Assembly: GCA_902760345.1 (NCBI GenBank)
Contig: CACWFY010000001.1
Location: forward strand, 124,001 to 188,000
Direction: 5' to 3'
Length of the DNA stretch: 64,000 nucleotides
Origin: an uncultured Bacteroidales bacterium
GTDB lineage: Bacteria; Bacteroidota; Bacteroidia; Bacteroidales; Bacteroidaceae
Positions 45,996-54,743 of this stretch are shown piece by piece. The stretch's first letter is position 1, and each line of letters starts with the position of its first letter. Under the pieces are notes generated by a model. The model saw only the letters and a program-made list of their open reading frames with translations. It ran no database searches and was not told where the DNA came from. The translations under genes were made by a program, and so were the position numbers.

Positions 45996-46212
45996 TAATT
46001 TTAAATCTGATTTTCCAAATTTTTCCCGCACTTTTTTTCGCCTTTTTGTTTTCTTCACATTTAGTTCCATAAAGACTTTTTCCGTGTTTTGTCCCATTTG
46101 TTAAGTATTTTCGTATCGTTTTTATGTACTTGTGCGCTCTTTAAGCGCGAAGGTACTCCGTCTTCGGAAATAAAAACAAACATGTTTGTTTTGTATTTCG
46201 CTCGACTTTTCG

Positions 46213-46221
46213 TACCTTTGC
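46213..46221 (+). promoter_or_regulatory. pyrKD promoter -7 element
   Basis: TACCTTTGC, 7 nt before the pyrK ATG. Confidence 0.6.
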
Positions 46222-46228
46222 AGGCGTT

Positions 46229-47005
46229 ATGAAGAAACATATTCTAGATTTAACGATTAGCAGCGTAGAACGCCTTAGCGAGCGCCACGTATTGCTGAAG
46301 CTGACGCACGCAGACGCACTGCCTGAGATGCTGCCTGGACAGTTTGTAGAGGTACGCGTAGATGGCTCATCATCGACTTTCCTGCGTCGTCCGATTTCTA
46401 TTAACTTTGTTGACCACGAAAATAATGAGATGTGGCTGTTGGTGGCTATGGTGGGCGACGGCACCCGTAAACTGGGTGAACTGAAGCCTGGCGACCTGCT
46501 GAACTGTGTGTTGCCGCTGGGTAACGGCTTCACCTCTCACCTCTCACCTCTTGCCTCTCACCCCTTATTAGTGGGTGGCGGCGTAGGTGTTGCTCCATTG
46601 CTGTATCTGGGTGCAGAATTGCAGCGCCAGGGCGTCGAGCCGACGTTTCTGCTGGGTGGTCGTACAAAGACCGATCTTTTGGAACTTGAATTATTCAAAA
46701 AGTTCGGGCGCGTATGCGTGACGACAGAGGACGGCTCGCTGGGCGAAAAGGGTTTCGTGACCAACCATTCCGTGCTGAACGAAACGTTTGACCAGATCTT
46801 TACGTGTGGTCCTACGCCTATGATGAAGGCTGTGGCCCGCTATGCCAACGAAAAGGCTATCGGCTGTGAGGCCTCGCTGGAGAACCTGATGGCCTGTGGC
46901 CTGGGCGCCTGTCTGTGTTGTGTAGAGAAAACTACGGAGGGTAACCTGTGCGTCTGTAAGGAAGGTCCCGTATTTAATATCAAAAGACTGTTATGGCAAA
47001 GTTAG
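46229..47005 (+). CDS. pyrK: Dihydroorotate dehydrogenase electron-transfer subunit
   Basis: A 258-residue flavoprotein that passes electrons from dihydroorotate dehydrogenase B to NAD+. FAD-binding domain: [23 protein letters not shown]-binding part: [19 protein letters not shown]-terminal [2Fe-2S] site shows [22 protein letters not shown] 7-bp repeat tract (46532-46566) is translated in frame as [13 protein letters not shown] just before VGGGVGV, an insertion absent from usual PyrK. The next gene, pyrD, overlaps by 13 bp. Confidence 0.93.
   Translation: MKKHILDLTISSVERLSERHVLLKLTHADALPEMLPGQFVEVRVDGSSSTFLRRPISINFVDHENNEMWLLVAMVGDGTRKLGELKPGDLLNCVLPLGNGFTSHLSPLASHPLLVGGGVGVAPLLYLGAELQRQGVEPTFLLGGRTKTDLLELELFKKFGRVCVTTEDGSLGEKGFVTNHSVLNETFDQIFTCGPTPMMKAVARYANEKAIGCEASLENLMACGLGACLCCVEKTTEGNLCVCKEGPVFNIKRLLWQS
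46532..46566. repeat. 7-bp tandem tract inside pyrK
   Basis: ACCTCTC, ACCTCTC, ACCTCTT, GCCTCTC, ACCCCTT: five 7-bp units encoding [11 protein letters not shown] in frame. Confidence 0.88.
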
Positions 47006-47901
47006 ACGTAAATATCGGCGCACTGCAGCTGAAAAACCCTGTGATGACGGCTTCTGGCACCTTCGGCTATGGTCTGGAGTTTGCCGATTTTATCGACCTG
47101 AGTGGTCTGGGCGGTATTATTGTGAAGGGTACGACCATGAAACCTCGCGAGGGCAACGACTATCCGCGAATGGCAGAGACGGCCAGCGGTATGCTCAACT
47201 GTGTGGGACTGCAGAACAAGGGTGTCGACTACTTCTGCGAGCACATCTATCCGCAGATCAAGGATATCGATACCAACATGATAGTCAACGTCAGCGGTTC
47301 GTCGCCTGAGGACTATGCCGAGTGTGCAGCGCGTATAGACGCTTTGGAGCATATTCCGGCTATCGAGTTGAATATCTCGTGTCCGAACGTGAAAGACGGC
47401 GGCATGGCCTTCGGTACGACGTGTCAGGGGGCAGAGAGCGTGGTGAAAGCTGTGCGTGAGCGCTATCACAAGACGTTGATCGTAAAACTGTCGCCCAACG
47501 TCACTAATATTGCCGAGATAGCCCGTGCCTGCGAGGCTCAGGGCGCTGACAGTGTGTCGCTCATCAACACCCTGATGGGTATGAGCATTGACATTGAGCG
47601 TCGCCGTTCGCGGCTGAGCATTGGTACTGGCGGACTGAGTGGTCCTTGCGTCAAGCCCGTTGCCGTGCGTATGGTGTGGCAGGTAGCTAAGGCCGTAAAG
47701 ATTCCCGTCGTGGGCCTGGGAGGTATCTGTACGGCTGAAGACGCTATTGAGTTTCTGATGGCTGGTGCGACGGCTATAGAGATTGGTACTGCCAATTTCC
47801 TTGACCCAGCAGTGACCATCAAGGTGCGTGACGGCATTGACCAATGGCTCAACAGTCACGGCTGTCAGTCGGTGACAGATATCATCGGTTGTGTGGGATA
47901 A
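46993..47901 (+). CDS. pyrD: Dihydroorotate dehydrogenase B, catalytic subunit
   Basis: A 302-residue type 1B enzyme oxidising dihydroorotate to orotate in pyrimidine synthesis. FMN- and substrate-binding strings: [41 protein letters not shown] (active-site Cys nearby), [12 protein letters not shown] and [20 protein letters not shown]. It overlaps pyrK, and the two subunits form the NAD-linked heterotetramer. A bidirectional hairpin terminator (47910-47937) follows. Confidence 0.95.
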   Translation: MAKLDVNIGALQLKNPVMTASGTFGYGLEFADFIDLSGLGGIIVKGTTMKPREGNDYPRMAETASGMLNCVGLQNKGVDYFCEHIYPQIKDIDTNMIVNVSGSSPEDYAECAARIDALEHIPAIELNISCPNVKDGGMAFGTTCQGAESVVKAVRERYHKTLIVKLSPNVTNIAEIARACEAQGADSVSLINTLMGMSIDIERRRSRLSIGTGGLSGPCVKPVAVRMVWQVAKAVKIPVVGLGGICTAEDAIEFLMAGATAIEIGTANFLDPAVTIKVRDGIDQWLNSHGCQSVTDIIGCVG

Positions 47902-47909
47902 AAGCAATT

Positions 47910-47937
47910 TGAGAGCGGCCAATCAGCCGCTCTCAAC
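47910..47937. terminator. Bidirectional terminator between pyrD and aroC
   Basis: TTGAGAGCGGC / GCCGCTCTCAA, perfect 11-bp stem with a 6-base loop. The minus-strand side has ATTGCTTTT. Confidence 0.8.
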
Positions 47938-48004
47938 CAACACAAAAACTAAACTAGACTTAACTAAAGCAGATTGGGATTTTCACAAACCCTCAATTGC
48001 AAAT

Positions 48005-48013
48005 GCAAAGTTA
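48005..48013 (-). promoter_or_regulatory. Orphan minus-strand -7 element
   Basis: TAACTTTGC on the minus strand, 3' to aroC and directed at the 47910 terminator. Could start a ~90-nt RNA (see findings); otherwise a chance match. Confidence 0.3.
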
Positions 48014-48065
48014 GCATTATTTTTTTATATCGCAAGGTTTTTTGCGACTTTTTTGTATTTTAATG

Positions 48066-49178
48066 CTATTTTTTCTCAAATTTCGTGGTTTCGTCGAGCA
48101 AATAGGCATCTAAAATCGTGATTGCAGCCATTGCTTCAACGACAGGTACGGCACGAGGCAGTACGCAGGGGTCGTGGCGTCCACGGGCCGTGAGGGTGGT
48201 CTCTTCGCCAGCCGTATTCACCGTTTGCTGTTCGCGCAACAGCGTCGCAACGGGCTTGAAGGCTACGCGGAAATAGATGTCCTGTCCGTTGGAGAGGCCT
48301 CCTTGTATGCCGCCGCTGTGGTTGGTCGTGGTAGAGAGGGGAGTGGAAAGAGGTGAGAGGTGAGAGGTCGCCTCAGAGGCTGGGATGAAGATGTCGTTCT
48401 GCTCAGAACCACGCCAGGCAGCACCCGCAAAGCCCTCGCCATACTCAAAACCCTTGACGGCATTGATGCTCAGCATAGCAGCGCCCAGCATGGCGTGCAG
48501 CTTGCCGAACTCAGGCTCGCCCAGTCCTGGCGGACAACCCTTGATGACACAGGTGATAACGCCACCGATGGTGTCGCCCTCGGCTTTCACCTGCTCGATA
48601 AGGCGAATCATCTCTGCCGCCTTCTCCTGGTCGGGGCAGCGTACGGCGTTCTGCTCTGTCTGTGTCAGGTCGTAAAGGTGGTAGTCGCGCTCCAGCGCAA
48701 TGTCGCCCACCTGCGACGTATAGGCCACAATGTCGATACCCAGCTGGCGGAGAGCCAGTTTGGCCAAGGCTCCTGCCACACAACGGCTGATGGTGATGCG
48801 TGCCGACGAGCGTCCTCCACCCCGATGGTCGCGTATGCCATACTTATAAGCATAGGTGTAGTCGGCATGTGACGGACGGAAAACGTCGCGCATGTTGTCG
48901 TAGTCAGACGAGTGCTGGTTACTGTTGCGCACGATGAAACCAATAGGGCAGCCTGTCGACTTACCCTCGAAGACACCACTGAGCAGTTCCACCTGGTCGG
49001 CTTCGTTGCGTGATGTCGTGATGGCACTCTGGCCAGGTCGGCGACGATTGAGCTCCTGTTGGATGAAATCCACGTCAATGCTGATACCTGCCGGCATGCC
49101 GTCGACAACGCCGCCGATGGCCTCGCCGTGACTCTCGCCGAAGGTGGTCAGTCTGAATATTCTGCCTGTTGTGTTCAT
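48066..49178 (-). CDS. aroC: Chorismate synthase
   Basis: A 370-residue FMN-dependent lyase making chorismate from EPSP. Conserved pieces: [75 protein letters not shown] and [21 protein letters not shown] 7-bp repeat tract (48331-48369) puts [20 protein letters not shown] into the protein before [10 protein letters not shown], an unexpected insertion in a well-conserved region. Upstream on the same strand is slyD, separated by a GGGCTAATT-type tract. Confidence 0.95.
   Translation of the reverse strand: MNTTGRIFRLTTFGESHGEAIGGVVDGMPAGISIDVDFIQQELNRRRPGQSAITTSRNEADQVELLSGVFEGKSTGCPIGFIVRNSNQHSSDYDNMRDVFRPSHADYTYAYKYGIRDHRGGGRSSARITISRCVAGALAKLALRQLGIDIVAYTSQVGDIALERDYHLYDLTQTEQNAVRCPDQEKAAEMIRLIEQVKAEGDTIGGVITCVIKGCPPGLGEPEFGKLHAMLGAAMLSINAVKGFEYGEGFAGAAWRGSEQNDIFIPASEATSHLSPLSTPLSTTTNHSGGIQGGLSNGQDIYFRVAFKPVATLLREQQTVNTAGEETTLTARGRHDPCVLPRAVPVVEAMAAITILDAYLLDETTKFEKK
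48331..48369. repeat. 7-bp tandem tract inside aroC
   Basis: Plus-strand GAGGTGA units; on the coding strand CACCTCTCACCTCTTTCC-type repeats encode [10 protein letters not shown] in frame. Confidence 0.85.
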
Positions 49179-49179
49179 A

Positions 49180-49220
49180 TTGGGCTAATTGGGCTAATGG
49201 GGCTTATTGGGCTAATGGGA
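49180..49220. repeat. 9-10-bp tandem tract between aroC and slyD
   Basis: TTGGGCTAA units repeated four times with drift, filling the aroC-slyD gap; inverse of the malQ-HAD tract at 1984-2010. Confidence 0.8.
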
Positions 49221-49227
49221 CTGGGGA

Positions 49228-49833
49228 TTAGTGGCAGTGTCCACAGCCACAGCCTTCATGGTGCTCGTGGTCGTGGTCGCAACCGCAGTCGTCATGGTCG
49301 CAACCGCCTCCACAGCTGTCACAATGGCCTCCGCAGCCTCCTGTCATGTGTTTGATGAGGTGGTCAATCTCCTGCTGTGTGGCGTCGCGGTTTTCTATCA
49401 CAGTACCTTCAAAATACAGCGTCTCGCCAGCCAACGGGTGGTTGAGGTCTATCTTGACTTTCTCTTCGCCAATCTCTACGACGCGTCCGTTGAAACGGTC
49501 GCCCTGTTCGTTCTGCAGGGGTACGATGGCGTCCTTGTAGATGTGCTCGTGGTCGAAGTGGCCGTTGATGCAGAACGTCTCGCGATCCAGGTCGAGCACG
49601 TATTCATCCATATATTCACCATAGCCATCTTCTTTGCTCAGCGTGATATTGAAGGCCTGTCCCTTGGGGGTGGCAAGCATCTGTTCCTCGAACTTGTCGA
49701 GCGCAAAGCCGAAGCCGGTGATGAAGGAGAAGGGGCGCTCAGCGGTAGCCTCTTCGATGAGTTCTTTACCGTTATCGCCGTCGACATACAGCTTGTATGT
49801 AGCGGCAATGTACTTGTTTGTTTTGTTGTCCAT
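49228..49833 (-). CDS. slyD: FKBP-type peptidyl-prolyl isomerase, SlyD-like, metal-binding tail
   Basis: A 201-residue protein: an FKBP domain with an inserted chaperone flap (NKTNKYIAATYKLY, ERPFSFITGFGFALDKFEEQ, HPLAGETLYFEGTVI) and a C-terminal tail of about 45 residues made of Cys, His, Gly and Asp (GGCGGHCDSCGGGCDHDDCG and HEHHEGCGCGHCH), able to bind nickel or zinc. Same layout as SlyD, which folds proline-containing clients and supplies metal to hydrogenase or other enzymes. Followed downstream by aroC. A TACCTTTGC box lies at 49859-49867 (minus), 25 nt before the start. Confidence 0.92.
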   Translation of the reverse strand: MDNKTNKYIAATYKLYVDGDNGKELIEEATAERPFSFITGFGFALDKFEEQMLATPKGQAFNITLSKEDGYGEYMDEYVLDLDRETFCINGHFDHEHIYKDAIVPLQNEQGDRFNGRVVEIGEEKVKIDLNHPLAGETLYFEGTVIENRDATQQEIDHLIKHMTGGCGGHCDSCGGGCDHDDCGCDHDHEHHEGCGCGHCH

Positions 49834-49858
49834 ATACCTTATTTATTATAATTTGGGC

Positions 49859-49867
49859 GCAAAGGTA
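49859..49867 (-). promoter_or_regulatory. slyD promoter -7 element
   Basis: TACCTTTGC on the minus strand. Confidence 0.55.
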
Positions 49868-50010
49868 GTGTAAATCGGGCGAAAAACCAAATAAAACGAG
49901 CGAAATTTGACGAAAATCAAGGATTGCGGCCTTTTGTTGATATGGGTCAAAAATACGGCTGTGTTCGCAAACAATTTCCCAAAAAGCTTGTTTTGTAAGC
50001 AAAAATGCCC

Positions 50011-50019
50011 TAACTTTGC
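50011..50019 (+). promoter_or_regulatory. Promoter -7 element of small secreted gene
   Basis: TAACTTTGC with a 78-nt leader before the ATG at 50098. Confidence 0.6.
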
Positions 50020-50097
50020 ATCGTCAATCAGAGGAAAAGAGCTGTTGACAAGGTAAAAAATTAAGGATAACAAAAAGATTAAGAAAGGGTAACGAAA

Positions 50098-50457
50098 ATG
50101 AAAAAGATTGTATTGACGATTGTTGCTCTGATGAGCATGACAATGACATTCGCTGAGAACGAGAGTGCAGCTAACCTCAATACCACTGAGGCATATAACA
50201 TGACAGTGAACATGAGACAGCTGGCCAGAGCCTTGAATCTTTCGAATGATCAGGTAGAGAGCGTTGCAGAGGTTCATAAGACCTTCTCAGCAGAGATGAT
50301 GTTTGCCGCACAGTATGGCAAGGACGAACGCGCCAAGATGATGGACAAAGCCATCAACAAGGACCTCGCCTATATGAACTACATTCTCAATAAGGATCAG
50401 TACCGTAAGTATCTGAGACTGTTGAATGTCACTCTGGTAAACCGTGGTTTAAAGTGA
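50098..50457 (+). CDS. Small secreted protein of unknown function
   Basis: A 119-residue exported protein with a clear signal peptide (IVLTIVALMSMTMTFA). The mature part is helical and charged: NTTEAYNMTVNMRQLARALN, LSNDQVESVAEVHKTFSAEM and MDKAINKDLAYMNYILNKDQ. The pattern of amphipathic helices resembles small periplasmic chaperone-like proteins (Spy type), but no consensus motif is visible. It has its own promoter and terminator, so a regulated abundance is likely. Confidence 0.8.
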   Translation: MKKIVLTIVALMSMTMTFAENESAANLNTTEAYNMTVNMRQLARALNLSNDQVESVAEVHKTFSAEMMFAAQYGKDERAKMMDKAINKDLAYMNYILNKDQYRKYLRLLNVTLVNRGLK

Positions 50458-50482
50458 TTTTTTAGTTAGTCGTTATGAAAGA

Positions 50483-50520
50483 GAGGGGTATTGCCTGTAA
50501 GGGCAGTACCCTCTTTTTTG
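50483..50520 (+). terminator. Terminator after small secreted gene
   Basis: GAGGGGTATTGCC and GGGCAGTACCCTC arms followed by TTTTTTG. Confidence 0.85.
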
Positions 50521-50560
50521 TTTTTTCGCCTAAAAATTTGGCAGACTGTGGATTTTGTGC

Positions 50561-50569
50561 TAATTTTGT
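50561..50569 (+). promoter_or_regulatory. Promoter -7 element of M48-pepC operon
   Basis: TAATTTTGT, 18 nt before the ATG at 50588. Confidence 0.5.
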
Positions 50570-50587
50570 AGGCAGAAAACGATATAA

Positions 50588-51478
50588 ATGAAAAGACACA
50601 TGAGACATTTTCGATTCTTATTGTTGTGGATGGTGGCTGCTGTACTCGTCAGTTGCGGCACCAAGTCCACAGTACCTATCACAGGACGCCAGCGTACCCT
50701 GATGGTGTCAGACGAGCAGGTGCTCAGTTTATCGAACCAGCAGTATTCGGAATATATGAAGACTGCTAAGCCTTCGACGAACAAGGCTAATACGGAGATG
50801 GTGAAGAGAGTAGGACAGCGGTTGGCTACTGCCGTCGTGAACTATCTGAACGCCAACGGCTTGGGCAGTGAGGTCGCCCAGTATAAGTGGGAGTTCAATC
50901 TGGTACAGGACCAGCAGGTGAATGCCTTCTGTATGCCTGGCGGCAAGATTGTGGTCTACGAAGGTCTGTTGCCCGTCACCAAGGACGAGACGTCGCTGGC
51001 CATCGTGTTGGGTCACGAGATTGCCCATGCCGTTGCCAAACACTCTGCCGAACAGATGTCGACAGCCATCAAGCAGCAGTATGGTGCCCAGGCACTGAAT
51101 GTGCTGATGGCGGGCGCAGGAGTCAGCAGTGGTCTGCAAAACATTGCAGGCACCGTCTTCGGACTGGGAGCCCAAGGTGCCAGTGCCAAATATTCGCGTG
51201 ACCATGAGAGTGAGGCCGACCATCTGGGTATCATTTTTGCGGCTATGGCCGGCTATGATCCGCAGGTGGCTGTCAGCTTCTGGCAGCGTATGTCGCAGGC
51301 CACTGGTGGCGGTTCTACGTCGTGGCTGAGCACGCACCCCAGTGATGCTACCCGTATCCAGCAGATTCAAGGTTGGATGCCCGAGGCTATGCAGTACTAT
51401 CAGCAGAGTACAGGTGCCACCCTTAATGGCAAGAAAGTGACCAAAACCCTCCATATATCCACTAAAAAGAAAAAATAA
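50588..51478 (+). CDS. M48-family metallopeptidase lipoprotein (LoiP/BepA-like)
   Basis: A 296-residue exported zinc peptidase with a lipoprotein signal (LLLWMVAAVLVSCGTK). The active-site HExxH is VLGHEIAHAVAKHSAEQ (about residue 145) and the third ligand region is HESEADHLGIIFAAMAGYDP. Homologues act in outer-membrane protein quality control. Ends with the ATG of the next gene overlapping its stop (TAATG at 51476-51480), so the two are co-translated. Confidence 0.9.
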   Translation: MKRHMRHFRFLLLWMVAAVLVSCGTKSTVPITGRQRTLMVSDEQVLSLSNQQYSEYMKTAKPSTNKANTEMVKRVGQRLATAVVNYLNANGLGSEVAQYKWEFNLVQDQQVNAFCMPGGKIVVYEGLLPVTKDETSLAIVLGHEIAHAVAKHSAEQMSTAIKQQYGAQALNVLMAGAGVSSGLQNIAGTVFGLGAQGASAKYSRDHESEADHLGIIFAAMAGYDPQVAVSFWQRMSQATGGGSTSWLSTHPSDATRIQQIQGWMPEAMQYYQQSTGATLNGKKVTKTLHISTKKKK

Positions 51479-52872
51479 TGAGAAGAACAATCGTAACAAC
51501 GCTTTTGATGGGCGTGACAGTCGTAGCTGTTGCCCAACAGGGAGGTCTGTCACCTGAGATGCTTCAGCAGATAGAACGTCAGAACGCTCCTACGGCCTCT
51601 GATCGTGCCCTGCGCAACGCTTTGGCCGCCAATGCTATTGACAATCTGGCCAAGAACCAGCAGAACGCCCGTGCGCTGGATACCTATTTCAGTGTAGAGA
51701 CCAAGAAACAGTCGATTACCGACCAGAAACAGAGTGGTCGTTGCTGGATGTTCAGCGGCATGAACGTGTTGCGTGCCAATTTTGCCAAGCGCACAGACTC
51801 GCTGACAGTGACCTTCTCGCAGGACTACCTGTTCTTCTGGGATCAGCTCGAGAAGTCGAACCTGATGCTGCAAGGCATCATTGATACAGGAAAGAAGCCC
51901 ATCGATGACCAGCGCGTACAGTTCTTCTTCCACTATCCGCTGAACGATGGTGGCACGTTCTGTGGCGTTGCCGACCTGGCTGACAAGTACGGACTGGTGC
52001 CTGCCGACGTGTGTCCTGAGACCTATTCGGCTGAAAACACGTCGAAGATGTCGTCGATCATCAAGTCGAAGTTGCGCGAGTTTGGCCTGGAGCTGCGTCG
52101 GATGGTTGCCGACGGCCAGAAGGCCAAGGCCCTGGAGAAACGTAAGACGGAGATGCTGGGAGAGATCTACCACATGCTGGTCATCACCCTTGGCGAACCT
52201 GTGAAGGAGTTCACCTACGCTTTCAAGAACAAAGACGGCAAGGCTGTGACGGCAGCGAAGAAGTATACGCCGAAGTCGTTCTACGAAGAGACGGTAGGTG
52301 GTCCGATTAACGATACCTTCATCATGGTGATGAACGACCCGCGTCGCGACTACTACAAGACCTATGAGGTAGAGTATGACCGCCATACCTACGACGGCCA
52401 CAACTGGAAATACCTGAACTTGCCGATGGAGGAGATAGAGACGCTGGCCATTGCCTCGCTGAAGGATGGCCGTAAGCTCTATTCCAGCTATGATGTCGGC
52501 AAGCAGTTGGACCGCAAGCGTGGCTACTGCGATACGGAGAATTTCGACTATGCCTCGCTCTTTGGCACCACATTCAACATGACCAAAGCCGAACGTATCT
52601 CCACCTTCGACAGTGGGTCGACACACGCTATGACGCTCTGTGCCGTCGACCTCGACGCTGATGGCAAGCCCCTGAAGTGGAAGGTCGAGAATTCGTGGGG
52701 TGGCGACTGGGGACAGAAGGGTTGTCTCATCATGTCTGCCCGCTGGTTCCGTGAGTATATGTTCCGTCTGGTCGTCAATAAGCAGTATGTCAGCAACAAG
52801 CTGTTGAAGGACTATGCGCAGAAACCCGTCATGGTGATGCCTGAAGACCCCCTCTTCCTGCCAGATGAATAA
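51478..52872 (+). CDS. C1-family aminopeptidase (bleomycin hydrolase-like), exported
   Basis: A 464-residue papain-fold peptidase of the C1B/PepC type with a signal peptide (IVTTLLMGVTVVAVAQ). Active-site Cys is in QSGRCWMFSGMNVLR, the His in STHAMTLCAVDLD, and the Asn in WKVENSWGGDWGQKG. Its location outside the cytoplasm is unusual for the family, but common in Bacteroidales. Operon with the M48 gene upstream; the next gene starts 18 bp later. Confidence 0.92.
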   Translation: MRRTIVTTLLMGVTVVAVAQQGGLSPEMLQQIERQNAPTASDRALRNALAANAIDNLAKNQQNARALDTYFSVETKKQSITDQKQSGRCWMFSGMNVLRANFAKRTDSLTVTFSQDYLFFWDQLEKSNLMLQGIIDTGKKPIDDQRVQFFFHYPLNDGGTFCGVADLADKYGLVPADVCPETYSAENTSKMSSIIKSKLREFGLELRRMVADGQKAKALEKRKTEMLGEIYHMLVITLGEPVKEFTYAFKNKDGKAVTAAKKYTPKSFYEETVGGPINDTFIMVMNDPRRDYYKTYEVEYDRHTYDGHNWKYLNLPMEEIETLAIASLKDGRKLYSSYDVGKQLDRKRGYCDTENFDYASLFGTTFNMTKAERISTFDSGSTHAMTLCAVDLDADGKPLKWKVENSWGGDWGQKGCLIMSARWFREYMFRLVVNKQYVSNKLLKDYAQKPVMVMPEDPLFLPDE

Positions 52873-52890
52873 TCATACCACGATTGACGC

Positions 52891-53646
52891 ATGAAGGTTG
52901 CCATCATACAACACGACATCATATGGGCCCAGCCGGAGCAGAACCTCCAGCGGTTGGTGCCCTTGCTGGACGAACAGCAGGGTGCCGACCTCTATGTGCT
53001 GGCCGAAACCTTTGCCACAGGATTCCTGGCCAAAGGTGAGCTGGCCGAAAAGCCTGATGTCGTAGGATGGATGCAACTGCAGGCCCGTCGCCTCGACGCT
53101 GCCATTGTGGGCAGTGTGGCTATCAGGGACGAGCAACAGCAGTTACGCAACCGCCTGTTCTTCGTGCGACCAGACGGCAGCTACGACTATTACGACAAGC
53201 GCCACCTCTTCAGTTATGCTGGTGAGACTGATGAGTATGTTGCTGGCGAACAGCGCGTGGTGACGCAGTGGCGGGGTGTCCGCTGGCTGCTGCAGGTGTG
53301 CTACGATCTGCGCTTTCCTGTTTTTTCGCGCAACAAGGGTGACTATGATGCCGTTATCTATGTTGCCAACTGGCCCCTCTCGCGCCAAGACGTCTGGCAG
53401 ACGCTGCTCAAAGCACGCGCTCTGGAAAACCAGTGTTTTGTCGTTGGCGTCAACCGCGTGGGCAGTGATCCTGCGTGCCACTATCAAGGAGGCTCTGTGG
53501 TGATAGATGCCTATGGCCACACCCTGGCGATGTGTGTCGACAGCAGTGTGTCTACTGCCTCTGCCCAACTGGATATGGAGGCGTTACGTCGCTTCCGTGA
53601 GAAGTTCCCCGTGTTACGCGATTCTGACGTTTTTGTAGAAAAATGA
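52891..53646 (+). CDS. Nitrilase-superfamily amidohydrolase (omega-amidase/YafV-like)
   Basis: A 251-residue carbon-nitrogen hydrolase. Triad: Glu in LYVLAETFATGF, Lys in YYDKRHLFSYAGE and Cys in LLQVCYDLRFPVFSRN. The string DLRFPVFSRN is typical of the omega-amidase/Nit2-YafV subgroup, which deaminates alpha-ketoglutaramate or related monoamides. Start ATG at 52891, 18 bp after pepC. No signal peptide. An AguB-like role is unlikely because aguB is already present and the motifs differ. Confidence 0.88.
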   Translation: MKVAIIQHDIIWAQPEQNLQRLVPLLDEQQGADLYVLAETFATGFLAKGELAEKPDVVGWMQLQARRLDAAIVGSVAIRDEQQQLRNRLFFVRPDGSYDYYDKRHLFSYAGETDEYVAGEQRVVTQWRGVRWLLQVCYDLRFPVFSRNKGDYDAVIYVANWPLSRQDVWQTLLKARALENQCFVVGVNRVGSDPACHYQGGSVVIDAYGHTLAMCVDSSVSTASAQLDMEALRRFREKFPVLRDSDVFVEK

Positions 53647-53675
53647 AGAAAAAGCTGCATTTTTCTTTCAAAATG

Positions 53676-53708
53676 TTTGCGAGATTCGAGAAAAAGTTAT
53701 ACTTTTGC
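53676..53708 (+). promoter_or_regulatory. Promoter of the Phe/Tyr operon
   Basis: TTTG at 53676-53679, a 20-bp spacer and TACTTTTGC at 53700-53708. Confidence 0.7.
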
Positions 53709-53733
53709 ACCCTGTAAAGAATAAACAGTGACA

Positions 53734-53823
53734 ATGAACATGCTAAACGCTTATTTTTACGGTTTTTATTTTTACTTTGCAGTCAACTGTGAAGCGGGAA
53801 ATCGTATGAGTGTTCAAAAGTAA
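53734..53823 (+). CDS. Phe/Tyr-rich leader peptide (29 aa)
   Basis: ATG at 53734 opens a 29-codon frame ending TAA at 53821: MNMLNAYFYGFYFYFAVN then CEAGNRMSVQK. Codons 7-15 are Tyr Phe Tyr Gly Phe Tyr Phe Tyr Phe, so translation through them would sense Phe- and Tyr-tRNA. It overlaps the antiterminator arm (53789-53798) and precedes a terminator hairpin. The downstream operon makes exactly these amino acids. It is a classic leader-peptide arrangement. Confidence 0.9.
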   Translation: MNMLNAYFYGFYFYFAVNCEAGNRMSVQK

Positions 53824-53880
53824 GAAACAAGAGAAAATAAATACAGCCCGCTTCACTTAGGTGAAAGCGGGATTTTTTTT
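53789..53880 (+). promoter_or_regulatory. Transcription attenuator: antiterminator arm and terminator hairpin
   Basis: GTGAAGCGGG (53789-53798) is perfectly complementary to CCCGCTTCAC (53847-53856). The latter also pairs with GTGAAAGCGGG (53861-53871) to form the terminator with eight T residues (53873-53880). The two pairings exclude each other. A ribosome stalled on the Phe/Tyr codons leaves 53789 free to form the antiterminator; one that finishes the leader peptide covers it and allows termination. Confidence 0.9.
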
Positions 53881-53900
53881 AAAAGATGTAATAATAAGTT

Positions 53901-54743
53901 ATGAAGAGAATAGCCATACAAGGACTGATAGGGTCGTTCCACGATATTGCGTCGCACCTCTATTTCGAGGGCGAACAGATTCAGCTGATCTGTTGCAGTA
54001 CCTTCGAACAGGTGTTTCAGCAAATCAAGCAAGACCCTACAGCCATCGGTATGCTGGCCATCGAGAATACGATAGCAGGTTCGTTGCTCCACAACTACGA
54101 GCTGTTGCGTGACAGCGGAACTACCATCGTAGGTGAACACAAGCTGCATATTACTCATTGCATCTGCTGTCTGCCCGACGACGACTGGGACACCATTACC
54201 GAGGTACATTCGCACCCTGTGGCACTGATGCAGTGCCGTCAGTTCCTGGCTCAGCATCCGCAGTTGAAGAATGTCGAGGCCGAGGATACGGCAGGTTCGG
54301 CCAAGATGATTGCCGAAGAGGGTAGGAGAGGCTGGGCCGCTATCTGTCATGCTGAAGCCGCCCGCCTGTATGGCCTGAAGGTGCTGGAAGACCACATCGA
54401 AGACAATAAGCATAACTTTACGCGTTTCCTGGTGGTGAGCAATCCCAATAAGGCCGACATGCTGCGTCCGCTGACAGAGGCTAACAAGTCGAGCATAGTC
54501 TTCTCGCTGCCCCACGAGGAAGGTTCGTTGAGCCATGTGCTGGCCATTCTCTCGTTCTACAAGATCAACCTCACCAAGATTCAGTCGTTGCCGATTATCG
54601 GACGTGAATGGGAATACCTGTTCTATGTCGACGTGATGTACGACGACCTGACGCGCTATCGCCAGTCTATTGACGCGATTATTCCACTAACCAAAGATTT
54701 AAAGATTTTAGGAGAATATAAAGATGGCAAACAAACCAATTGA
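53901..54743 (+). CDS. pheA: Prephenate dehydratase
   Basis: A 280-residue enzyme converting prephenate to phenylpyruvate. The N-terminal PDT domain (KRIAIQGLIGSFHDIASHLY, MLAIENTIAGSLLHNYELLR, AEDTAGSAKMIAEEG, KHNFTRFLVVS) is followed by an ACT regulatory domain with SIVFSLPHEEGSLSHVLAIL and the ESRP-like position read as KIQSLPIIGREWEY. It probably feedback-senses phenylalanine. First structural gene after the attenuator; it overlaps the aminotransferase start by 20 bp. Confidence 0.95.
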   Translation: MKRIAIQGLIGSFHDIASHLYFEGEQIQLICCSTFEQVFQQIKQDPTAIGMLAIENTIAGSLLHNYELLRDSGTTIVGEHKLHITHCICCLPDDDWDTITEVHSHPVALMQCRQFLAQHPQLKNVEAEDTAGSAKMIAEEGRRGWAAICHAEAARLYGLKVLEDHIEDNKHNFTRFLVVSNPNKADMLRPLTEANKSSIVFSLPHEEGSLSHVLAILSFYKINLTKIQSLPIIGREWEYLFYVDVMYDDLTRYRQSIDAIIPLTKDLKILGEYKDGKQTN

